Source: Bisporella sp. PMI_857
Lineage: Eukaryota > Ascomycota > Leotiomycetes > Helotiales > Helotiaceae
Length of the DNA stretch: 64,000 bases
Direction: 5' to 3'
NCBI GenBank assembly: GCA_021307315.1
Contig: JAJSPD010000007.1
Location: 806,001-870,000, forward strand
Shown piece by piece: positions 51,201 to 61,014 of this stretch. The position numbers and the translations under genes were made by a program. Positions within the stretch are counted from its first letter, which is position 1. Each line of letters begins with the position of its first letter. The notes beneath the pieces were generated by a model. It saw only the letters and a list, made by a program, of their open reading frames with translations. It did not search any database and was not told the DNA's origin.

Positions 51201-51878
51201 CATTCATCTGATGCATCCACCGCAATCTCAGATAACATCCTTGACGCTGTGCAATTCTCCCTCGAGGAAGATATTGTACAAGAAATCCGCGGGTTTCTGA
51301 CAGGCGGGCCACTCATCAACAATATCAATCTTAGCAGCACAAAGCCCTACAACGTGTTCGAAATGAATTTTCCTCGGACGTCCCGGCTTTTGAGACAAGT
51401 AGCTATAGACACAGAAGATCTACCAGAAAGACTCATAAACCTTATACGATACGCTATTTCTTCCACGTTGCCTCAATCGAAAAGACAAGCTGCCCGCAGC
51501 ATTATCATGCCTATTGGACAGCGCCGCTCCCACCTGCGCAAGTATCTCACCAAGCACTTCTCGTTGGCTTTACAGTCTAGAAACTACAATGAAGCCGAGC
51601 TAAAAAGGTTTTTTGATTCAGTAAAATCTCTGCATAATGCTACGTGGAACATGGAGGAGGTTATCTGTGACAGGAATGCTAAATTCACAAAATGTTCAAC
51701 GCACGTTTACCGCTTAGGCAGAAAAATGACGCATATGATAGTTTCAGGGACAGAAAAATGCACGGCTGATGAGTGGGATCGAAGGTTCAAAGCAAGCCAG
51801 AAGCGAAAGGGGATGATTGAGCATGATTTGAAACTTTCAGTGAAGAAGAGGGCCGAGATGAGCACTTTAAGGCTATAG
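48274..51878 (+). CDS. Large collagen-like Gly-rich protein, DUF7932-like, unknown function
   Basis: Four exons (48274-48361, 48433-49985, 50080-50482, 50533-51878) encode 1129 residues without frameshifts. The ATG at 48274 was chosen because the frame upstream of 48501 continues through a 71-nt intron into an exon starting MSNLIILLSVNGRHG. Residues about 94-200 are two collagen-like/Gly-rich blocks (GGDGEPGRRGEDGQ, GGNGGSGGRGGRG, GGIGGIGGQGYSW) separated by a beta segment (GTIEIHVEEDKTHLLMAVNW). A Cys cluster follows (CTCTGGTGHCLGC). Then come immunoglobulin-like beta regions, a calcium-loop-like DENDDGVFEPGE, a Rossmann-like block (ASVLVVTNSNTKEYQFEAL, then VWNIALYGG, GKTIVFLGNDF), and a basic C-terminus. 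I associate this layout with fungal proteins tagged DUF7932, from memory and not checked. There is no signal peptide, so it is probably intracellular. Confidence 0.82.
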
Positions 51879-52629
51879 TAACCTGCAGGAATTGCAAGTT
51901 GTTGATGAAGTGAAGTAGTGAGAGTATGACTAACTAGAATGACAGTTGAGTGGAGGACTTGTGTACGTCAACAAAATTTTGGACCACGAAGACGACAAAT
52001 AGATAACCCTTGGCGGGTAGATAACGTCCATTAAGTTTAAGTTCTTATGTAGTATAAGTATAATTATAACGTAAACTGTGTTACGATATCGCTGAATGGT
52101 CAATTCATATCATGTGACACCGACACCGTATCGCCGTAACACCGTATCGCCGTAGCATCGTAGCAAGAGTAGTTAGTTGCGTCGACTTGAGTGCGTTGAT
52201 ATACTTCAGGTGCGGGCACTGAAAACAATCTCGCAGGTAAAGAACTATGAAATATTCCGAATATGGAACTCTTACTCCTTCTCCCATAAACCGCCTGTAG
52301 GAGCGCCGGATGCGACTGCCCATAGTTAGTTACCCTCCATTGTATACAGTTACCGTAGGAGACATACGGAATACATCATGCTATTCGTCCAAGATCCAGA
52401 TGTCTCTCCCTACACCACCCCTTACGAAAGAAGCACACTTTTAGCAGGACGATACCAACAGAATGACTTTATAGTTTAAAAGGTGTCGTGTTCTGTTCCT
52501 GCGCGTTCAGGACTCGGCGTAGACGGTGTACGAATTTGACACTTGGCTGGTCACAGTACTTAGCGATTAGGTCAGCGATTCAGGCAGTGACAGGGAACAG
52601 GAGAAGTTGTGGACGAAACTCGAGCCCCT
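51879..52629. other. Intergenic with a short direct repeat
   Basis: No gene is supported. A 15-17 nt unit containing ACCGTATCGCCGTA is repeated twice at about 52124-52155. The region holds the 3' UTR of the collagen-like gene. Confidence 0.4.
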
Positions 52630-52900
52630 ATGCTAGCGGCAATATATCTGACCTAAGTACTCTTCTATAAGGAGACGAGCCCATAGAATCAGGAGCATGC
52701 TGTAAAATAATTCCTGCATACCAGTAAATCCTATCACTGAGTACACAAAGGACAGGCCCGTAAATAAAATATAGCCCAAATGAAATGCGTCCGAGATACT
52801 GGCAAAAATCCACTTCTAAGAACTGTTTGAGCGAAGAAATATGTCGAATAGATCCAACAGCAAATACCGCCGCTCAAATAAGTAGAAGCACTTGGGATCC
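52630..52900 (-). pseudogene. Relic of an acyltransferase-3 family gene
   Basis: A minus-strand frame reads AVGSIRHISSLKQFLE then FCQYLGRISFGLYFIYGPVL and SDRIYWYAG, which matches the C-terminal membrane helices of fungal acyltransferase-3 (OafA-like) proteins, where the YLGRISFxLYxxHGPVL block is very conserved. Here the usual His is replaced by Tyr. A stop lies upstream and no other part of the roughly 450-residue family is found nearby, so only a fragment survives. Confidence 0.5.
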
Positions 52901-53592
52901 GACATGACTTGCGGTTTAATATAAGACAAAGGTACCACTCAGGAATTTCGTTGATATCTTTTGATCTAAAGTGCGGAAAGCCACCGGTAATTACCGAAGA
53001 GGAAAAGATGGTAATAGCTTCCATAACTGCCAACGTGAGTGCCTGTTACCGTAGAGAGTATCAAGCTGGTTCTGCTTGTCGAGTGGGACTTGGAAGAAAT
53101 CGCAAGTATGCTACTGCTCCCATCCCTCGCAATTTCCGCTGCGATTGGAAAGTGAACCGGGGAAGATCCGAGGGCTATAAGGGTGTGCTAGTGTGCTGCT
53201 TTAGGAGACACGTCGCGATTGTCATTGGGGCATTGGTGCTGACTTATGTGGGACTCTCGAGAAGACGGCGGTAGGCAGTAGGCTTTCTTTGCAAATCGGG
53301 TAGACTCTTGTAAGCGTAGTTAAGGTAGTTGCTCGAAGTTGGGTTGCAAAAGGCAACTGTAATAAGAGCTATGACATCAAAGCTAAAAAATTAGAAAGTA
53401 GACGGATTCAATTCGATACTTTAACTTTGCTGCTGTGACTTTGCGAATTTTGATGCGTACATTCTGCTTCTAATCTTTACATATCACTGTCCATATGAGC
53501 GATCTTGAGGAGAAAGGTTGCTGCTAGCACGCCGCCCAGGTCCTGGGCTCGCTCGTTGTCTCCATGTTGTTTGATTTGAGAGCATAGAGCAG
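52901..53592. other. Intergenic, no gene seen
   Basis: A plus-strand frame at 52909-53274 starts with a non-ATG codon and shows no known motif. It includes a hydrophobic stretch (VAIVIGALVLTYVG), but I do not annotate it. Confidence 0.4.
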
Positions 53593-55597
53593 TCACCCTC
53601 CTTGAGCGGATATTGAAATATTCAACCATTCCCTAATAACCGGTAAGATTAGGTCAGAGAGTGTGGAAGCTTTCGTTTTCTGTACAAGCGCATATAATAG
53701 AGCGGTTCGCTGTGCTTCAGAGAGAACTCTAAAATACTGCTCAATAGCGCTTAGTTCGCCACTGAACCCTTTATCTAGCAAGGCACCTCCAACTTCATCC
53801 ATTAGCTTTTCCAACGGGAGCTTACGCGACAAAGATAGTGAATGCGGCTGTCGCCTCAAGCTCGTGGAGTATCCACCTTCATAACTGAGAGTGGCAGGCC
53901 TGAGAGAGACAGTTGCTATGGGGATTGGACAATATACTTCTGTTTGTGGTCGCAGGTTGCGAGAAGTTGTTTGGTGCTGGCGTACATACGGTCCTTGGGA
54001 ATTCAATGTGTGTGCCAGACTTTGTTGTTCAGATGTCCGCGCATTCTTCTGAAGCAGCTCTCGAGATCTGTGGTACTTGTGCCGGAACTTTGATGGCGTC
54101 GGAGGGAGTTCAGTGATGTAGATGCTGATATTCTTGTAAGTACTCCGATCGTCATATTCTGCGTGATGCCATTTGAGCATGTGTTGCTGGCGCTCACTAG
54201 TCAATCCGGTGGAAAGATGGTCAGCGTTCTGATCCAGCCGCTTCAATGGCTTAGGGAGGATGGTGCTAGATATGCGAAATGAACCTTGGCATTCGGTACT
54301 AAAGCAAACACCTATAATTAGTAGGAATCTGTTAATTTCTGAAATAGATTCTCACCAGATCTTAACACTAATAGGAATTCCCCGGTCATTAACAAATAAC
54401 CGGGATGAACATCCGACTCGTGGGCAGCGCTCAGAGCCAATATATTGCCCCACAACGAAGGTCATCGTTATCTTCATGCCAGGTAATCGACGGTAGCCTC
54501 GTGACCCGAAGGGCTTGATGCTTCTGGATCCGTGGAAAAGTTCATATTCTCCGGATCGTACTTTCCTGTGTCCCGGACCTTCCTTGAACTGCGCTATAAT
54601 TATGGCCTCCAATTTCTGTAAACGTGTCAAGAGAAGATTAGCACCGTTATAGAGAGAGACCGAGCATGTGAAAACTTACATCCCAATCGTACTCCGAAGG
54701 AACGGGTATGACTCGCCCAAGGGCATCCTCGAACCTGATAGGGGCTTGTGCCCACGTATAATTCAAGTCTGGAGGAGGCAAAGCCTGAACCGCTTTGGCA
54801 AACACTTCCATCAGTTCGGCTTGTGTTCTCCTAATCCCCGTTAGTTCTCCGTCTGTTATAGGAGTATGACCTTGTCCACCAGACGCTAGATGCCACATCT
54901 AGGAGGGAGTCAAGCTTGGGAATGGTATCTCTGTATGCTAATTAGAACTTGAAATTAGCATCCCAGGTGCATGGTAACTTGCTGCTGATAGATTCCAGTG
55001 ATTGTTTGGCAAACCAGTCTTGTCTGCTCCGTGAGTTGTTGCCGAACGGCAAGAGTTGACTTTTGCTGCTCGAGATGATTTGTGTTTGAAATCTCTCTTG
55101 ATGTTGCCGAGAGCTTCCTAGATACAAGTGGTCGGTAACATGTTGAATCTCAGGATTTATTAGACGTACAAAAGTGCAGTACTCAATCTCATGTTCAAAG
55201 ATCCAACATGCGCAACCAAGTAGGTTCGGAACTCAGGAACATCTTTCTTTACAAGCAGTTCCCACCTGACCATCCTCGGTACCGCTTTCAACTTGCTCTC
55301 TCCTTTCCCCGCCTCACCACCTAAGCTCTTGTCGAATGGCTTTATCCTCCCAAAGAACCTCTTGAGCGTCTCCTCGCACAAACATGCAGCAAACTTGAGC
55401 GCTGTAATTTCGGGCAGCTGACCGGGAACCTTCGTTAGGTCTGAGATCTCATTCAATGCCCTTACCAGAGCACGAAGCTCGGATTCAAGCTCTTGAAAGT
55501 GTTCCCGTGAACCTCCAACATTGCTAACACAAATAATAATTTTGTTGGTAAGCTTGACCGCAGAGACGATGTCTCCAGTGCTCCAACCGAATGACAT
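53593..55597 (-). CDS. Fungal ubiquitin-like-domain protein with NLR-N-terminal-like head
   Basis: Five exons (55597-55170, 55117-54979, 54898-54680, 54615-54356, 54298-53593) with introns of 52-80 nt encode 583 residues. The start [16 protein letters not shown] and the following helical region (residues 1-185: [20 protein letters not shown], then RRFF-like and [10 protein letters not shown] helices) match the N-terminal helical head common in fungal NLR-like and HET-associated proteins. Residues about 240-325 ([53 protein letters not shown]) form the ubiquitin-like domain of this widespread family, followed by a Cys pair (CPRVGC). The C-terminal about 200 residues are Ser/Arg-rich then helical. 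The biochemical role is unknown. It lies head-to-head with a HET-domain gene. Confidence 0.82.
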
Positions 55598-56926
55598 CGA
55601 GGTTCTAAAGCAAACCCTAGAAGTGGCTGACAACGATAAAGTGCAACAAAGATTGATTCTATAGGGCTTCGACAAATGGTACCATCAGTAATATGAAACA
55701 AAAAGCGAAGATGGAGGAGCAAGAGGTGAGGTTGACAAGACGAGGCTACGAAGTGAGGCAGCCAGCCAGTCAGCCGCATGCAGCCGCCCTGAAGCGCGCC
55801 TACCAATAATAGATCCGGCCAACCAGGACACAATAGTAACCATTTAGATGCATCAGGCACAAAACTGTCGGGATGTGTAGACAATATCAGATGGCACTCT
55901 CAGTCTCCTGCTCGATCTCTACCCTTAGCAACATCAATGTCCGTCTTCGGGCTGATATGTCTCTCGACCTTGGCGCAACCAGTGCGAAAGTGTGACGGGA
56001 GGTGCTTGTGCTGCTTCTCGGATCGGTCGCATGTCTAGCTCGTCCGCCGGGTATATAGTATTGGTTCTATGGAGTACTTTAGGGACGCGAATGTTGCAAG
56101 ATACACTCAGTACAAAGGAAAAGCCGAAGTTATACCGGCGTTCAGAGCGCTCTTAGTTATGCACCTGGATATTGATCTGTTCAGCACTCAATATCGGGGA
56201 AACGTCATTGGGTATCTTCCTCTCTTTTGTAGAGGGGTCGACTGGGATTCCCGTTTTAACATCGGCCTTGTTGGAGACACTGTATTCTTTACTCGTAAGA
56301 AGAGCTCACTTACAACCCTGACCTCTAACATCTGCGGATACGGGCATACATTTCCTGGAGCACTTACAATTTGGGAACCCGAGGTCAAGGGCTCAGCTTC
56401 CCCCCACCCAATCAAACGCATTGGATTGAAATTCATTGGGATTTAAAGATTTTTTACATCGTGCCAACAACTTTCGAGGCTTTTAGGAAGCAGAATAAAT
56501 CTTTTGGGGCTATTTTATCTTGCGTCTGAAGTTAAAGGTATCCAAGTTCGCATGAATGACCTCGCTTTGACAGTGTTATCCGTGGATATGGCTTAATACC
56601 GTTGGAATTGTTTTCAGATCTGTTAGATCGAGTGGTTTGAAGGTATGGTGAGGCAAGAAAATACACTCACCAATGAGAAATTAGTGGCGTTCTCATCCTC
56701 CACCAACTCACTGCTGCCTTCTCTCGTTCCTGTGCAACAATGACAACTTTCTCTTCGCACTACAAGCACCATCTTGAGTCGTTGAATTTCGCCAACTCGG
56801 TTAAAATTGAGAGCTCTGCTTCGAGCCTAAAGAGCCATCATCAAAGAAATGAGGCCAATCACATTCAGATACCTGAGCTGTTGCTGCTGAGGTCGCTCTG
56901 CAAGGCTGAGACACGAGATTTCAACA
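55598..56926. promoter_or_regulatory. Shared divergent region between the ubiquitin-like and HET genes
   Basis: About 1.3 kb separate two divergent start codons. A 125-codon plus-strand frame with an ATG lies at 56069-56446, but it lacks motifs and its composition is not coding-like. The real content is promoters and 5' UTRs. Confidence 0.45.
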
Positions 56927-58546
56927 ATGCGTCTACTCAACGCAAAGACGCTCAAACTCCATAGCTTCTTCGGCCAGGATATCCCGCCATATGCAATACT
57001 TTCGCACCGATGGAGCGAGTCCGAGGTCACATTCCAGGATGTGGAAGATGAGGGAGGAATTGACGTAGCACGCGCGGATCCGAAAATCTTCGGGTGCTGC
57101 GCGCAAGCTTTGAAAGATGGCTGGGACTATGTCGTGAGTACTTTCGAGATATATGTTCTTGTCTACTATAGTCGCACGAGAAAACTAACACTGGTACAGT
57201 GGATCGATTCGTGTTGCATCGATAAGAGCAGCAGCGCCGAGCTATCCGAGGCTATCAACTCCATGTTTCGCTGGTATCAAGATGCACTCGTATGTTATGT
57301 GTACCTATCTGATGTACCGGGTGCATTCAACGCTACACATAGCTCAGCCTTCCAAAAGAGTGCTTGGTTCAAGAGAGGGTGGACACTCCAGGAGTTGCTC
57401 GCACCCGAGACTGTCATTTTCTTCGACCAAGATTGGATTGAGATCGGAACCAAAGCGACTCTCGAGGATGAACTAATATCTATAACTAAGATCACACATC
57501 TTTTTGACTTCTCAGAGGCATGCATCGCACAAAAGATGTCATGGGCTGCGAAGCGAAAGACTAGCCGAGTAGAAGACGAAGCATATTGCCTCATGGGGAT
57601 TTTTGGCATCAACATGCCCATTTTGTATGGCGAAGGAGAGAAGGCATTTCTTCGATTGCAGCAGGAAATCATCAAAATGTCAGCTGACGAGTCAATATTT
57701 GCTTGGAGATATAATGATTCGACAATGCTATATCCTATACGTAGTGGAGCTCTTGCTGAAGGCCCGTGTGACTTTGCAGAGTCGGGGAATATCCGAACAA
57801 CGCTAACAAAGCATGAAAACACGTTACCATATTCAATGACAAACAAAGGTTTGCAAATTCAGCTGAGACTTATTCCGGCGGAGCTAGTCCGGGACAAGCC
57901 TGAGTGGCGGCTATCTAGAGCGGAGAATAGTAGAAAATTCGTGACAGCTCTAAATTGTAGATGGGGAACGAATGGGGATTATGTTGCTATTTGCCTCTGG
58001 CGCCTGGGGAGATCAGACATATATTACAGAGCTTACCCTGAGTTTTTATACCCAGCACCCACTATGGTCACTAAGCCTATGAGCGTGCTCTTCGTCAAGG
58101 AGCCGCCAAAGCTAAACTACAGGCGTAATAGTTGGTTTTCCATAGAGGCACATCAGGTGCTTCTACGTGGCTACTCTACTTCGGTTCCCATCTGCAATTC
58201 TAGTATATTTTCTGGCGCATGGGAAACAGTTGAGGCCGGATGTTCCCCGTTACTCATGTTAAGAAGTGGCTTCGCCTTACTACAGTTTGACAATGTCGAA
58301 GACAAATTCTGTCTGGGAATGACCCTGGTCAAAGGCAGAGCTGGCATTAATGTGTACGCCCTAACTAGTCCTGGCAATATCCCGAGACATACCAATGGCC
58401 GACCCGTCGATAGAGTGCGGAAGGTCCTTCCAGCTGGAAAAGTGGTCATGGCATCTTTGAGGAAGACCCAAGTCGGCCCTGAGCATCGGAAATACATTCC
58501 TTCAGGAGATACACATTATAAGGTGGAACTTAAAATAACTGATTAA
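56927..58546 (+). CDS. HET-domain (heterokaryon incompatibility) protein
   Basis: Two exons (56927-57133, 57200-58546) encode 517 residues. The 66-nt intron contains no in-frame stop, but its removal joins GWDYV to WIDSCCIDK, the unbroken HET core. HET-domain motifs are complete: YAILSHRW (residues 22-29), WIDSCCIDKSSSAELSEAIN, YVYLSDV, RGWTLQELLAP, and the following RVEDEAYCLMGIFGINMPIL then YGEGEKAFLRLQQEI. No NACHT, WD or ankyrin domain follows; the C-terminal about 250 residues are beta-rich and unassigned. HET-domain proteins trigger regulated cell death on non-self recognition, and the fold is TIR-related. The partner is unknown; the head-to-head ubiquitin-like gene is a candidate by position only. 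Confidence 0.92.
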   Translation: MRLLNAKTLKLHSFFGQDIPPYAILSHRWSESEVTFQDVEDEGGIDVARADPKIFGCCAQALKDGWDYVVSTFEIYVLVYYSRTRKLTLVQWIDSCCIDKSSSAELSEAINSMFRWYQDALVCYVYLSDVPGAFNATHSSAFQKSAWFKRGWTLQELLAPETVIFFDQDWIEIGTKATLEDELISITKITHLFDFSEACIAQKMSWAAKRKTSRVEDEAYCLMGIFGINMPILYGEGEKAFLRLQQEIIKMSADESIFAWRYNDSTMLYPIRSGALAEGPCDFAESGNIRTTLTKHENTLPYSMTNKGLQIQLRLIPAELVRDKPEWRLSRAENSRKFVTALNCRWGTNGDYVAICLWRLGRSDIYYRAYPEFLYPAPTMVTKPMSVLFVKEPPKLNYRRNSWFSIEAHQVLLRGYSTSVPICNSSIFSGAWETVEAGCSPLLMLRSGFALLQFDNVEDKFCLGMTLVKGRAGINVYALTSPGNIPRHTNGRPVDRVRKVLPAGKVVMASLRKTQVGPEHRKYIPSGDTHYKVELKITD

Positions 58547-59913
58547 AGCCGTGTCCAGGCTGGGGGAGGAATTCGTCAGCTTCGTCGCGAATAGAACTTC
58601 AGTCGTGTGCATCTTTGTCGCAAAACATTCCAAGAAAAATGTATAGGTCTCCAATCAAAACTCCAGGATCATCTCTGTTCATTAAACCCACAGAAGCATT
58701 GTACCGCACGATACAACGACCAACGTGCAACAACGCAAAATAAGGTAATAGAATGTAATATTTGATCAAATTTCAAATCGCAAGTATAAATCGGCTATTA
58801 ATTTATAAAAAATACTTAAACCAAAAAAAAATCAAAGCAACACCCGTTTCAAATACATCATTCTATTAGCCATTCTACGCTAGTTATGACCAACCAAGGC
58901 TCAAGTTACTACTCACTCATCAGCTACAGTATTGATAACCAACGTGAATATAACCGGCAAATTAACAACTAGAGAGGTTCATCAAGGCTATGGTAAATCA
59001 TTCCGACTTCATGGTTTGCTTCTTGGTATCACATTCGTAATACTGTACCCAAGCGGCGCCGTTGCCATACACTCTAGGACGAAAATATCGTTTCGCCTGC
59101 ACTTTTTGTCTCAGTCGACTAGCACAATAAAATGATTCGTTAGCATGGCGCTGGCTTTATACACTTTGGAAATTCTCAGAGGGTAGGTGAACCACGAGGA
59201 ATTGTGAGGCCAACATGAGTATGCCGATTACTTATTCTCAGACAAGATATTTGCCTGAGCCACGTTTACTCCAGGGAGCTTTTATGTCTGTCCTTGTTAT
59301 GTCAAAGGCCGTCTTAGGTTATTATCATTATAATATTTTAAGGCATCAGAGAGCAAGCTCAAGGTCATGGCCCGCTACGTCAGAGTTTGTGTAACCGGAG
59401 TATTTCCTTGAGAACCCGAAAACACAGAGCACAGCTTGCTCTTCCTGAACTCCACTTGGTTTCCTGAATACGTAACTAAACAGCGTACTGCTGGACCACC
59501 ATTTGAGTCAAGGAAAGTAGGCTAATGCAACCGAGGAAGAATAAAATACAGACCAAACCTCTGGAAACCGTGTCTCACACTTACCGTATTCCTGCATATA
59601 TTTAGTGTGAAAACTTTTGCATTATTTAATTTCGTTTACACCCGCCATTGTCTATAGTTACCTAACAAATGTCAGGCCACAATAGCGCCTCCAGTTGCTT
59701 TGGTAGTGCAAAGGAACAAATAGCGGGCTGCCTCCAAAATTTTCTCATAATTTAAGCGCCGCACTCTAGTTCTCACACCCGTTGAAGCAATAAATAAAGC
59801 TTGGAGACCTACCTTTAGGTCCTGGAACCAACTGTTAATTCATCAGGTTTATCAGGGACTTTCCCTTATCGACGATATAAGTCCTCCTAGACGACTTTAT
59901 AACTTGAGAACAA
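58547..59913. other. AT-rich gene-free stretch
   Basis: No gene is supported. Composition becomes strongly AT-rich from about 58740, and this continues to the retrotransposon at 62248. This fits repeat-induced-point-mutation-like decay of old transposons, though no parent element can be named here. Confidence 0.45.
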
Positions 59914-60090
59914 TACAGTCAAACCTGGTTTTATCGGAACGCTCGGTGCCAGACCAACCTTCTGATATATAGAGGCTTCCAATATAGAGAGGTCCATTAT
60001 AGCTACCTAAAGCTCGGCGGATCCAAGGCTCATTCCGATATACAGAGGTTTCCGATATAACGAGTTCCGATATAACCAGGTTTGACTGTA
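59914..60090. mobile_element. Pogo/Fot-like MITE (177 bp including TA targets)
   Basis: The left end TACAGTCAAACCTGGTT and the right end are inverted copies over about 27 bp with one mismatch. The element is bounded by TA on both sides, the target duplication of Tc1/mariner/pogo transposons, and the CAGTCAAACCTGG-like end resembles pogo/Tigger termini. It has no coding capacity. The interior consists of repeated GATATA-x-AGAGG-TTCC-like units. It is a non-autonomous element mobilised in trans. Confidence 0.75.
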
Positions 60091-60525
60091 GTAGGTACTG
60101 AGTACCGTAGATACGGCTGATGTTTGCATAATTTTACCAATCAGTGTCTATATTCTAGTAACCCAGACAACTTCATAGTTGCGATATTTAACTCCTTTGC
60201 GGCTGGGAAGGCATCAAATGTAGGTGCGGCCTATAAAAAAAAACAATCAAGCGCTCCCAATAACTCTGCCCAGACAACAATAGGAGGTTTTGCGAACAAT
60301 TATATTTCTTTAATGATTCCTGATTAGAGTTATTTATTGAAATTTGAAACTTAATTATTGGCGTCTGTTATCTATTGAAGGAGATTTAAATTAAGTTTGC
60401 TGAATTTAGAGGGTGCTCTGTTCCGATTTTAATTTCTAGTATATGGTGAGCATCTAGGTAAAATTTCAAAGACGAGATATATGATAAATTTTAGAAAGAG
60501 TCGTTGCAAAACTTCAGACAAACAA

Positions 60526-60594
60526 GCTTCCGTGGTCCAATGGTTAGAGTAGACGACAGAAGAGCAACTGAAAGGTTTTAATTGTAGAAAAAGC
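60526..60594 (+). other. tRNA-derived relic (A- and B-box remnants)
   Basis: TGGTCCAATGG at 60533-60543 fits a pol III A-box, and GGTTTTAATT at 60574-60583 fits a B-box with C-to-T changes. The spacing of 41 nt is that of a real tRNA. The ends could form a four-pair acceptor remnant (GCTT with AAGC), but the T and anticodon stems do not pair. It is probably a mutated tRNA gene or SINE head inside the AT-rich block. Confidence 0.35.
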
Positions 60595-60905
60595 AGATTC
60601 TCAGTATTGTATTTTTGCATTCTTATTTATTTGTCCCGCGATTTGCTTTTAAAAAACCTAAATCACTGCTTGATACCAAGCCAAATAACCGAAAAGCAGA
60701 AATCCGTTTTCAGCACCCACTTTTTTCACTCACCGCCTTTTTTACTCTTGGCTCCTTTTGATACATGATTACAGTTTACCGTAAAAAATTATTTGCTGTT
60801 TTAAAGCTTGTGGTTGGGAATCAGGCTAATTGGCTCATTTTACGAGAGGCGTCAGGCAATCTGCCTATCTTTGCAACAACCATCTACACAATTTATCTCA
60901 GCAAG

Positions 60906-61014
60906 CTCAGACCCTCTTTTACCGAGGATATACGTTAAATAATTTAACGAGACCCACAAACCTGTGTGGGCCAATCAGGATCGTAGGATCCTGATTCCTC
61001 GTAGAGGGTCTGAG
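60906..61014. repeat. Cloverleaf-like nested inverted repeat
   Basis: The outer arms CTCAGACCCTCT (60906-60917) and its exact complement (61003-61014) are supported by GAGGA and TCCTC just inside. Within lie three consecutive stem-loops: CGTTAAAT/ATTTAACG (60933-60949), CCCACA/TGTGGG (60953-60970, 6-nt loop), and a perfect 10-bp stem AATCAGGATC/GATCCTGATT with a 4-nt loop (60973-60996). Together they would fold as a stem with three arms. I know no element of this design in fungi. Confidence 0.6.

Noticed and set aside
56069..56446. 125-codon ATG frame between the ubiquitin-like and HET genes
   Set aside because: Poor coding character and no motif; the region is the shared promoter.
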